Source of the DNA: Cymbomonas tetramitiformis
Taxonomy: Eukaryota; Chlorophyta; Pyramimonadophyceae; Pyramimonadales; Pyramimonadaceae
DNA length: 64,000 nucleotides
Assembly: GCA_001247695.2 (NCBI GenBank)
Contig: LGRX02035208.1
Coordinates: forward strand, 1 to 64,000
Reading direction: 5' to 3'
Shown here: positions 1 to 10,500 of the stretch, in pieces
Layout: each line of letters opens with the position of its first letter
Numbering within the stretch: position 1 is the first letter of the stretch
Made by a program: the position numbers and the translations under genes
Notes under the pieces: generated by a model
What the model saw: only the letters and a program-made list of their open reading frames with translations
The model's database searches: none
Told to the model about the DNA's origin: nothing

Positions 1-349
1 TAGATGGGCTGATGCTGAGCATTCCAAATGATACATTTATGTGCTATGAGCTCAGGAAGCCATCATATGCATGATGCATCGCGGCGCATCCATAGATATC
101 GATTTTATAGTGAAGCACACAATGGCTTCCGCGTGATATGAAATACCCTACATATTTTCGGTTCCGGTCGAGATGGGCTGATGCTGAGCATTCCAAATGA
201 TACATTTATGTGTTATGAGCTCAGGAAGCCATCATATGCACGATTCATCGCGGTGCATCCCGAGATATCGATTTTATAGTGTAGCTCACAATGGCTTCCG
301 CAGTTTCGCGTGATATGAAATACCCTACATATTTTCGGTTCCGGTCGAG
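1..349. repeat. Tandem repeat, ~170-bp unit, two copies
   Basis: The stretch beginning ATGGGCTGATGCTGAGC at position 4 recurs at 173, and its first bases recur again at 350, giving units of about 169 and 177 bp. The second copy has an 8-bp insertion and a few substitutions. No coding potential was seen. The array may continue to the left of the window. Confidence 0.85.
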
Positions 350-1303
350 ATGGGCTGATAGGACGCTGATCCTCAAAGCCGCACACTTGAGGCGAGCCTT
401 ACGAGATAGTGACCTTTGGCCTGTGGGGCGTCAACCCCTTATCAAATCCTGAACACTTGTTAACACCTCAGAAAGTCAACGCATGCGCTTGTGTCAGTGA
501 GTGACTGCTGGACGTCATCACCCTTCAGTTCGATATCGCGAGATGTCATCGGATGACAAACGCTGTAATTAATTCCTATTCTGAATTCCAGTAGTATTAC
601 CCTTTTACATAATATCACGTCATCATATTTATTACGTAATATTATGTCATCATCGAATTTCGACGCGCGCGATCCATTATTCATTATCCCGTTTCTTGTG
701 TTATAAAGCTTTTACTGATTTTTCGGCCTTCATCGTCAAACGCCCGCTTGGGGCAGTGGTTGAGCGTGGGTGTGCGGGTGCGCGTATGGGGTGGGATGCG
801 TTAGGTACCTGGATCGAAGCTAGAGATGGATGGAGTAGAGGCAGTCGTGGGGCAGCGGTATAGGCGCCTCGGTGGGCCGCCCCGGAGAGCCGGGGGGGAC
901 GCCGGGGCGCGGGCGAGGCAGGGGAGCTGAGCTGGAACACGACATTAACATTTATGCTCCTCAGGATATTTTTTCAAATAAATTATTTTATTATATTCGA
1001 AATTCGAAAATTCTATTTTGTATATTTTCATTTTTATATTTTGCTTTTTATTTCCTGTATAAAATTATATAGCACGGCTTGACAAGAACCCTTGTCCGCA
1101 TACGTGTCATCCGAGTTGGACCAACCAGAAATTAGCATTTTAGGCAACGGCAGACAAAGTTGTGTATTGTATTGGAAAAATTGGCACAGCCACAGGCTCA
1201 TGTAACATAATCATTAATCGTATCGTAAATCGTATGCTGGGGCCTGCGCAGCCTGGGGGCGTGGGGGGCCGATGGTACGCGTCAAGGTATCGCCCAGTTC
1301 TAC
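350..1303. other. No gene recognised
   Basis: Only short ORFs occur here. The segment at about 940-1,075 is very AT-rich, next to a GC-rich patch at about 860-925. Positions 1272-1303 match a sequence near 7,225-7,256 on the other strand, so the right end belongs to a dispersed repeat into which the next element inserted. Confidence 0.6.
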
Positions 1304-1305
1304 TA

Positions 1306-1541
1306 ACCGGTTTGTCGAACAGGCGTCACGACCCAAATCGCTCTTGACGCCTCCCATTATCCCCCGGTTCGCCCGAATATTTATACACTGTCGTTGTACA
1401 GTGTATAATTATGGCTATAACTATATAACGATACAATATTACAAACCGATCAACGACAGTATATAAATTGTAAACGGATATGTGTATATACATATACATT
1501 AGTTTCGTTTACCGTGTGCTGAGAATATTTAAATAAAATAT

Positions 1542-1573
<32 letters not shown>

Positions 1574-2149
1574 ATATTGTATGCAAGAATTACGGGGGTG
1601 GGGGGGGGTGAGGGGAGGGGAGGGCGGGGGTGGGGCGATGTGGGTATATACATGTGGGGGGTTGGATGGAGGGGGGTGTGAGGGAGGCGGAATAAAATAA
1701 AATAGCCCCCCCATTCCGCCTCCCTCACACCCCCACTCCACCTCCATCCTCCTTCCCCCTCCCCCCTCCCCCTTCTCCCATGCCCTCCTTCCCATAGCTC
1801 CCCCTTAGCCATTGATGCAATATATACCCATCGGCCCCCGCCCCCTCCCCCCTCTCACCCCCCCCAACCCCCGTAATTCTTGCATACAGTATTTATTTAT
1901 TTATTTATTTAAATATTTTATTTAAATATTCAGCACACGGTAAACTATACTAATGTATATGTATATACTTATATCCGTTTACAATTTATATACTCGTCGT
2001 TGATCGGTTGAAATAATATTCTGTCTTTATATAGTGATAGCCATAATTATACACTGTACAACGACAGTGTATAAATATTCGGGAGAACCGGGGGATAACG
2101 GGAGGCGTCAAGAGGGATTTGGGTCGTGACGCCTGTTCGACAAACCGGT
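1306..2149. mobile_element. Palindromic MITE/foldback element with TA target-site duplication
   Basis: The two ends are inverted copies: the left begins ACCGGTTTGTCGAACAGG and the right ends with its reverse complement. Pairing extends inwards for roughly 280 bp on each side, including an AT-rich (AAAT)n tract. The element is bounded by TA on both sides (1304-1305 and 2150-2151). The unoccupied sequence, reading through TTCTACTATAGGCGG with a single TA, is present at about 7,217-7,231 on the minus strand, which proves insertion and defines the ends. A TA duplication with terminal inverted repeats is typical of Tc1/mariner-type DNA transposons. No transposase ORF is present, so it is non-autonomous. 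The centre holds a second small inverted repeat of C- and G-rich tracts around 1,680-1,760. Confidence 0.85.
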
Positions 2150-2421
2150 TATAGGCGGGGGGACACTTATTACCACTGTTTTGAGGGTGCGGCGTTGGGG
2201 CGCGACACGGGCGATTCGGTATCATGGGCCATGGAAATTTTGTATATTTTGGATGTCAAAAAGCTCCCATTTTGGTCAGATACGATATTTGGGGCCCTTG
2301 CGGGGGTTTCCACATCATATGAATATTTTCCGTCAAAAAAGTAGGGGACACTTATTACCATATAGAAATCCATCAATTATCACCCCTCACCCACTTGTAA
2401 AGTTCATATAGGAGGATGATT

Positions 2422-2886
2422 GGGACCCATTGGGACCCCATGGGACTAATTTGACCGATAACCCGTCATGGGCACCCCTCGCTTGCCCGCCCATACACGC
2501 GGGGCGCGGGCGGTGCTACGCCGCACTGCACCCGCCGGTGGCACGCACCCAAGGTGGGCCGCGCGGGCGGCCACGGTGCGATACCATAGGCAAAACTTAC
2601 CATTTAGATGTAGTTTGACGTGTACACGAAGCCTTGCAACCACCTACCATGACGCCACATGGCCCCCCAGACGGGCGCAAGCCGCCCCACCCGAACGGCC
2701 GAAAATCGGAAAAAGCCAGATTTCGGCAATGAGATTCCCGTGGAATGAGCCCCCTCGAGTGCGACCCGCAGGGGGTGTGGACCCCTATAGCGGGATGTTT
2801 TGGACCCATTGGGACCCCATGGGACTAATTTGACTGATAACCCGTCGTGGGCACGCCTCGCTTGCCCGCCCATACACGCGGGGCGC
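2422..2886. repeat. Pair of 86-bp direct repeats
   Basis: The 86-bp segment at 2422-2507 (starting GGGACCCATTGGGACCCC) recurs at 2801-2886 with a few substitutions. The intervening 290 bp is GC-rich, with no recognisable product. It may be a partial tandem duplication or a degraded element. Confidence 0.75.
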
Positions 2887-3362
2887 TTGTAGAATCTCTG
2901 AAACCACTCTTCAACCTTCGTCAGTACTTTCTTGTCGTCACGAGATGCTCTGCGATCGGATGCGCCCTGATGGGCCAACTGGGCTGTCACTTTCCTACCA
3001 ATTGATCGGGGGTCAAGACCCTTGAACTTGGGAACGAGAATCGCTTTAAATCCCATGCATCCATTATCGATGCAATAGTCTACCGCTTCCGCATATAATG
3101 CGTGCTCTCTTTCCTTCCCCATGCCGGTCGGTTGGCACTATGCCATACGGTCCGTTCGAAACAAGGCAAGGCTGTATAGATAGGAAAGAATATCACCTTC
3201 GTCGGCTGGCGGCGACTACAGATACGCGTAGACGGAAAGGACACACCCGACAGGCAGAGTGAAACGAACGAGCACTGCACTCGTGGACGTCAGGGCCAAG
3301 GTTTTCACGCGACATAGGATAGTTCATAGTAAGTGTAACACTATGTTGGCCTGTACATATAT

Positions 3363-6265
3363 TTATGACACATCGGGTTTGGACCAATGAAAACGTGCCA
3401 CGCAGGCAGCAATTCTGAGCTATATTAATGATGAAATGCTGATGTGGAAGTAAGGCGGCCACGTGTTCAGAACTGGATTGGTCAAGTGCATTGACGTGTT
3501 CCCAATGTTCGGAAGATTTCATTGAATATTGGTGCTGATCAGCACCAATATTCAGAATATTGGGGCCATACAGCCCCAATATTCAAATGAAATATTCCGA
3601 AATTGGGAAAATGCCAATGCCCTGTGACCCAGCCCTGAACACGTGGCATTGACGACTTTGACCCGAAATTAGGTCAAAGCCGACAACGCCTGCGAAATGC
3701 TGTGTTGTGCTCTGCCTAAAAATGTTCTAATGCGTGTCAGACAAATACATTATGCAAAAAGAACATACACGGCAAAAGCATGGCCGGGATCTCCGCGGTA
3801 CGCGGTGATGGGCGAGAAAAACCAAAGCCCCCGGATCCCACACAAGACGTCGGAACGAAAACATACAAGATGAAAACAAACGAATGCGATACACACACGT
3901 AAGCGAGTGCATACAAAATGCAGCACACCAGTTGAGCAACAAACACACTGGGCGCGTGTGTCACAAGGGGGCATACGCGGATGGCACAAGGGGCATATGG
4001 CGGGGGGGATCGGGGAATTAGGGAAAATACACGAGTCATCTGAAAACGTACAGTGACATGAGGGGCACACTAACGAAAGTGCATATGAAACTAAAATGGT
4101 ATGCGAGGATGCAGCGAGGATCTCGTAGGCGAGCGTTGAGCGTGGAGTCGGTCGAAGATGAACACAAGCGGAAAGGAGTCGAGTAGTTGAAGGTCATCAT
4201 GCGGTCGAGCACTGATCCTGCATGTGAGCAAAAAGTTAGTCGTGCATACAAATATCGATGCATGCACACTTAACGTCAGTCGCAGAAACATTATGCGCAA
4301 AGATATTCATAGCAGGCAGGGTCACAGCAGCAGGGTCACAGCAGGAGGTGCACGGGAAGATGCAAACAAGAAATGAACTTGAAATTGCATCAGAACTCCC
4401 CTTTGGGTTAATTTCGAAGTTCGAAGCATCGATCTTAGAAATCCAGCTTTCTAGGCATTGATTGGCAGTATCTTTTTTACTATGACAGACGACTGAAAAC
4501 TCGAACGATCTTGAAAATCTGTTTTTTGAGTTTCCGATTGGCTAGTATTTTATAATGTGACTCGTGATTGAAAAGACGATCGACTGCGTTGATGACAGAC
4601 GATCATCGTAGAGATCCTCACCGTTCGCTTCGCCGTTCGCTGACGCGACGGTACAGATCACCGTGCGCTGACGCGCCGGTTACAAAACAGCCTGAGGTAG
4701 GATAGACTGTGATGACATGTCATGACATTGACATGACATGACAGCGACAGCGACAGTCGACACTGATGACACACCGATGACGCTGCACTGTAAGCAATAT
4801 TTCATATTTATGACACATCGGGTTTGGACCAATGAAAACGTGCCACGCAGCCAGCAATTCTCAGCTATATTAATGATGAAATGCTGATGTGGAAGTAAGG
4901 CGGCCACGTGTTCAGAACTGGATTGGTCAAGTGCATTGACGTGTTCCCAATGTTCGGAAGATTCCATTGAATATTGGTGCTGATTAGCACCAATATTCAG
5001 AATATTGGGGCCAAACAGCCCCAATATTCAAATGAAATATTACGAATTTGGGAAAATGCCAATGCCCTGCGACCCAGCCCTGAACACGTGGCATTGACGA
5101 CTTTGACCCGAAATTAGGTCAAAGCCGACAACGCCTGCGAAATGCTGTGCTGTGCTCTGCCTAAAAATGTTCTAATGCGTGTCAGACAAATACATTATGC
5201 AAACAGAACATACACGGCAAAAGCATGGCCGGGATTTCGGCGGTGCGCGGTGATGGGCGAGAAAAACCCAAAGCCCCCGGATCCCACACAAGACGTCTGA
5301 AAACAAACGAATGCGATACACACACGTAAGCGAGTGCATACAAAATGCGGCACACCAGTTGAGCAACAAACACATTGGGCGCGTGTGTCACAAGGGGGCA
5401 TACGCGGATGCCACATGGGGCATATGGCGGGGGGGATCGGGGAATTAGGGAGAATACACAAGTCATCTGAAAACGTACAGTGACATGAAGGGCACACACA
5501 CGAAAGTGCATATGAAACTAAAATGGTATGCGTGGATGCAGCGAGGATCTCGTAGGCGAGCGTTGAGCGTGGAGTCGGTCGAAGATGAACACAAGCGGAA
5601 AGGGGTCGACTAGTCGAAGGTCATCATGCGGTCGAGCACTGATCCTGCATGTAAGCAAAAAGTTAGTCATGCATACACATATCGATGCATACACACTTAA
5701 CGTCGGTCGCAGAAACATTATGCACAAAGATATTCATAGCAGGCAGGGTCACAGCGGCAGGGTCACATCAGGAGGTGCACGGGAAGATGCAAACAAGAAA
5801 TGGGCTTGAAATTGCATCGGAACTCCCCTTTGGGTTAATTTCGAAGTTCGAAGCATCGATCTTAGAAATCCAGCTTTCTAGGCATTGATTGGCAGTATCT
5901 TTTTGACGATGACAGACGACTGAAAACTCGAACGATCTTGGAAATCTGTTTCTTGAGTTTCCGGTTGGCTAGTATTTTATAATGTGACTCGCGATTGAAA
6001 AGACGATCGACTGCGTTGATGACAGACGATCATCGTAGACATCTTCACCGTTCGCTTCGCCGTTCGCTGACGCGACGGTACAGATCACCGTGCGCTGACG
6101 CGCCGGTTACAAAACAGCCTGAGGTAGGATAGACTGTGATGACATGTCATGTCATGACATTGACATGACATGACATGACAGCGATAGCGACAGCGACAGC
6201 GACAGCGCAGCGACAGTCGACACTGATGACACACCGATGACGCTACTGTAAGCAATATTTGTACT
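3363..6265. repeat. Large tandem duplication, two ~1.45-kb units
   Basis: Sequence from about 3363 to 4807 is repeated from about 4808 to 6265 at an offset of 1,445 bp. The copies differ by a few substitutions and small indels; for example, a short segment near 3,860 is missing from copy two. No convincing gene is present; all ORFs are short. Each unit starts with two adjacent hairpins (3524-3584 and the equivalent near 4970-5030), and each contains a GACAGCGACAGCGAC-type microsatellite at its end. Confidence 0.9.
3524..3584. other. Twin hairpins, perfect palindromes
   Basis: Positions 3524-3553 form a perfect 30-bp palindrome centred on TGATCA. Positions 3555-3584 form a second 12-bp-stem hairpin whose arms read GAATATTGGGGC and its complement. 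They are separated by one base, and both have the same outer GAATATTGG sequence. The pair is conserved in the second unit of the tandem duplication near 4970-5030. Confidence 0.8.
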
Positions 6266-6269
6266 GTAA

Positions 6270-6660
6270 GCAATATTTGAGCAATATATCGCGAGTTGTG
6301 ATGACGTGGCAGAGTCGAGAAATATTGTTGCAAAGCATATTCTATGACGTGGCTCTCACATAATCCCTTCGATTAATCGAGGGCTGATGTGTCACAAATA
6401 TATCATGAAGAGGAGCTAATTAGCCCCAATATGACCTGAAGTCGCTGACGCTCCTTCAGGTCATATTGGGGCTAATTAGCACCTCTTCATACTATTTATT
6501 TGAGCAATATCGCGAGTTTTGATGACGTGGCAGAGTCGAGAAATATTGTTGCAAAGCATATTTCATGACGTGGCTCTCACATGATCCCTTCGATTACTCG
6601 AGGGCTGATGTGTCACAAATATATCATGAAGAGGAGCTAATTAGCCCCAATATCACCTGA
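6270..6660. repeat. Partial tandem duplication with a long hairpin
   Basis: About 150 bp starting at the GAGCAATAT near 6280 recurs from about 6502. Between the copies, 6405-6492 is a long inverted repeat: the arm reading GAAGAGGAGCTAATTAGCCC, then CAATATGACCTGAA, pairs with its complement around a small loop. No coding potential was seen. Confidence 0.75.
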
Positions 6661-6822
6661 GAGAGCGTCAGCGACCATACTATGTATCGTGTATGTATAA
6701 TCGTGAGCATGCAGATAGCAGCATCCAGATCTCTCATTTTTTATAACAATAAGATGCTACACTCGACTGTCACACTGTATGATCGCAGCATCAGCAGTCG
6801 ACGGTATGCGTCAAATGACCAA

Positions 6823-7212
6823 GGTGGACACTTATTACCATGTATCATTACGTAATATAGGGTGATCTTGCACACCCCAGTTCAAGCACTGTACCGCGAT
6901 GCGCGTCATGCCACATAGAAAAAACACCTTCCATACACCCAAAAAAAGTAATTATAACTTCTTGTCGAGTTAAACAAAGGCCTGTTATCGATACCCGAAC
7001 TGCGGGGGTATTTTTAGCTACTCCGGGTAGTCCATTTCCAGGGTTTTCACTCCAGATAAGGCGAATCCGAGCATCGACCGATATATGGGGCGTTCGGGCT
7101 TCCAACTTTACTCAAAAGTCAACTTGGGTTAACGGGGTTTGGGCTATATATGGCCGCAAGGCATCACCCACGTGCACAGTGGTAATAAGTGTCCCGTGGT
7201 AATAAGTGTCCC
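6823..7212. mobile_element. Small element with GGACACTTATTACCA inverted ends
   Basis: GGTGGACACTTATTACCA at 6823-6840 is matched in inverted orientation by GGTAATAAGTGTCC at 7181-7194 and again at 7198-7212. The motif also occurs at about 2162-2176 and 2343-2359, so it marks the ends of a repeat family in this window. The interior (6841-7180) has no recognisable protein. A target duplication could not be fixed. It lies just upstream of the eIF5B gene and could affect its promoter. Confidence 0.55.
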
Positions 7213-7514
7213 CCCGCCTATAGTAGAACTGGGCGATACCTTGACGCGTACGGGGCCGATGAGTGATGAGGGTTTTTGCAGGCGGGAATTTGGAGTCGGT
7301 CGGAGAGGAACTCGTCTGCGCCTCTTCATTCGATTGCAACTAAAGCTCAGTGCTTTGTTCAAGACACTTCCTGTGTAATCATTAATGCAATAGTTCAGGC
7401 CATCTATATACCGATACGACCAATTCAGGATTTGATTTGACTTCAGTGGTAGGCACATTAGCAAAGGAACATACTCTGAAAACTGTGGAGAGAGCGATCT
7501 TATTTTGAACAAAA

Positions 7515-10500
7515 ATGCCGAAGAAGAAAGGAGGACGTAAAGGAGGAGAGTTCGACGACGAATTCGGCGAAAACCCCACCAACGACGCAGATGATGCTGC
7601 TCCCCCAGCTGTAAGTATTTTCTTGAAAGGGAACTTCTATCATTCACATATTGGCAATAACGAGTATTTCGCTACAGGATGATGACTTCGGATCCAAGAA
7701 GAAGGGGAAAGATAAGAAGGGCAAGAAGGGCAAACGAGGGAATGACGATGACGACTTTGCGGAGATGGATGCTATGATGAAGGGGGACGAAGGTGGCGCG
7801 GTAAGCCATCGTCTTCTGCATGGCCAACGTTGTGTTATTGGGTTCAGCACCCTCCGCGCCCCGTGTCACTGCAGAAACTGCTGTAGCACCAATGTTACTC
7901 CTGGTCTCGTGCACACAGGAGGAGCCTGCGCCTGAGGCTGCTCCCACCAAAAACAAGAAGAAAGATAAAAAGGGAGCGAAGAATAAAAAAGATGAGGTTC
8001 GTTCTGCCGCCATATTCGTCACGGGTTGCTCATTCTCTGTGAAGCTCATTCAACACTGTTTGCAGGACGACGACGAAGATGCTGAGGTATCTGCTCAAGC
8101 TCCCATAGAGCAAGGAAAGGGCAAATCTAAGGGTAAAAAGGGAAAGAAAGGCAAGAAAGGGGGTTTTGATAGTGACGACGATGAAGACTTTACGATTCCC
8201 AAAGCTGAGCCAGAGGAGGTGAGTCTTGTATGCCCCTGGTCGCCGAAGAATTTCGAGTCGAGATCTCTTTCAATTTCAAGAAATTTAGCCTATTGTGTAT
8301 TCATGTTACGCACCACTGATGCTGTGCGCCTCCATACCCGTGCATCTGAAGAAAAAAATCCTTTTTCGGGATCTTACTGAAGGTGCCAGAACTGCTCAAA
8401 TGTTCAGGAAGATGAGATGCCAGTTGCCTCAGCACCGAGAGCTCAGAAGAATAAGGGCAAGAAGAAGGGAAAGTCACAGTCTGCCGTTGCCGATCTCGAT
8501 GACGAAGATGAGGACCCACTCGCAAAGGCGGACGAGGAAGAGGATGAAGGAGAGGACGAGGAGGAAGAGGAGAGCAACGCGCCAAAGAGCGCGTTTGCAA
8601 TGCTCCAGGGAGACGAGGAGGAAGAGGAACCAGATGAGGACGAGGAGGAGGACGAGGACGAGGACGAAAGGCCAGCTGCAAAGAGCGCGTTCGCTTTACT
8701 TCAAGGGGATGAGGAGGACGAAGCGGAGGAGGCAGAGGCCGAACCTGAGCCTGAGCCCGAGCCCGAGCCCGAGCCAGCCCCGGCCCCGGCCCCGGCCCCG
8801 GAACCCGAGCCAACGCCAGCTGAACCTATGGTACCGTTCTCACTGTTTCTGTTGTGTTCACGATACCCGGTTGCAGAAGCCTAACCTTCACCTGCTCCAG
8901 TCTTGCTCAGCCCCCAATTCACGCACACTCCTGCTTCTCTCGAAAGTGCGGTGGACCTGGTAGACCGCTTGATGTTTGGACGGCGATATCCTGCCATGTT
9001 TCCTCACGGGGTCTGTCTCGTGTAACCGGTAGAGCCCTGTAATTCGTTGTCTCAGTGTGTTGAGTCCGACTAAAGGCTGGGTTCTTGTGCAGACTGTCGA
9101 GGATGACGCGGACGCTTTCTTGGCTAGTCTCAAGGCCAAGAAGAAGGACAAGAAGGAGAAGGTGGGTTATGGCTGATATCTCGCAGCCGTTTTCCGCCAG
9201 CGCTCCTTTCGCTTTTGTAGTGCACCGGTCGTTTTCTTGACTGTTGTAACACCGTCGTGGAAGTTTCGTGTCTGCTTCGTTGACTGTTTCTGTTCTCGTT
9301 GGCCATGCTAGGGAAAGAAAAAGAAGATCGACTTCGCGGCATTAGCAGCTGAGGTGGAGGAGGAGACTGGTGGAGAGCCGGCGCCAGCCTCAGCACCCTC
9401 ACCCTCACCTGCACCCGCACCCGCACCCGCTCCTGCAGAGCCCGAACCTCCCGCTATTGCGTTGCTGGTCGGCAAAATCACCAGCAACAGCAAACATCCC
9501 AAATCAAGCAAACTCAGGTGATCCCTTGAACAGTTCCTAGCCCGCAACCTTCCCACAAGACCGGAGCGAAAATACCTTTTTGTGTCGATGGCAGATTGGT
9601 CACGGTCGGTGGCTGCTCCAGGTTGCTGGAAATTGACATCGGCACGGGACTTCCTGTAGAGGTTGTTTGCGGCGCCCCTAACGTCCGCCTGGTGGGTTTT
9701 CCTGCACTTCACCACCCGATTCCTACGAAGGTGCAAGCCGGGCGCAGGAGGCGAATGTTGGAATTGCTTTCCTGCTCGCAGATCAAGCTGCGAGCTTCGG
9801 CGGACTGCTCCACCTCGCGTATCGGGAACTAGGATTCCGGAAATGTCAGAAGGGCTCGTCCGTATATCTCCCTCGGAGCGAAGGCGCGCATATTGCAGTG
9901 CGTGGTGAACCTTGCTGGAAATACTCGGATGTGCCAATTCTACTCGCCGACGAAGTATGCTGTTAGTGCGAGGCCTCCATCCCACGCTTCGTTGCGAATG
10001 TCCTGCAGGACATGATGGTTATCTACGCTCCGATCGGCGCGTGCCTTCCCGAGAATGGAGAGAAGGTGGAAGTGGCGGTGAGTGTCCATTGCTTACATCC
10101 CCAAAGCACCCACCACTGTGCGTGCTCTAGCTTGCGCCCTCCTGCGAGCCTGTCACACGTCGTCCTCGTCGAGTGCAGAGCCCTTCAGCGAGCCTGTCAG
10201 AGCGTGGTTGCTGCTTTATCTCATCGTTGTGCTCGGCAGACGGTGCGCGGCGTGGAGAGCTATGGCATGCTCTGCTCCTCCATCGAGATGGGTTGGAGCA
10301 AGGATGCCGACGGGATATTCGAACTCTCCGGTGCGGCGCCATCTCTCCGCCTGCTCCGTGAGGACTCGAATCCAGGCGCCCTGAATGTGTGCCGCACGAT
10401 CGGCCCCCAGCCTGCCGCAAAGATCGTTCGACCTCCGGCCTACCCGAAGAAGCGATCGACCGCCAGTGACCTCTGCGATCCGACCGAAGTGTGCCTTCCA

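Noticed and set aside
2604..3122. 172-codon minus-strand ORF with a charged N-terminal part (for example SIGRKVTAQLAHQGASDRRA)
   Set aside because: No family recognised; half of it overlaps the 86-bp direct repeat and GC-rich filler. It could be a decayed transposase piece, but nothing supports a call.
8295..8963. Long plus-strand Arg-rich ORF and its minus-strand Pro-rich shadow over eIF5B exon 5
   Set aside because: Out-of-frame readings of the Glu-rich exon; the exon frame itself joins correctly to its neighbours.
9308..9985. 225-codon minus-strand ORF over the tRNA-binding exons
   Set aside because: Antisense shadow of plus-strand exons 7-8, with no family features.
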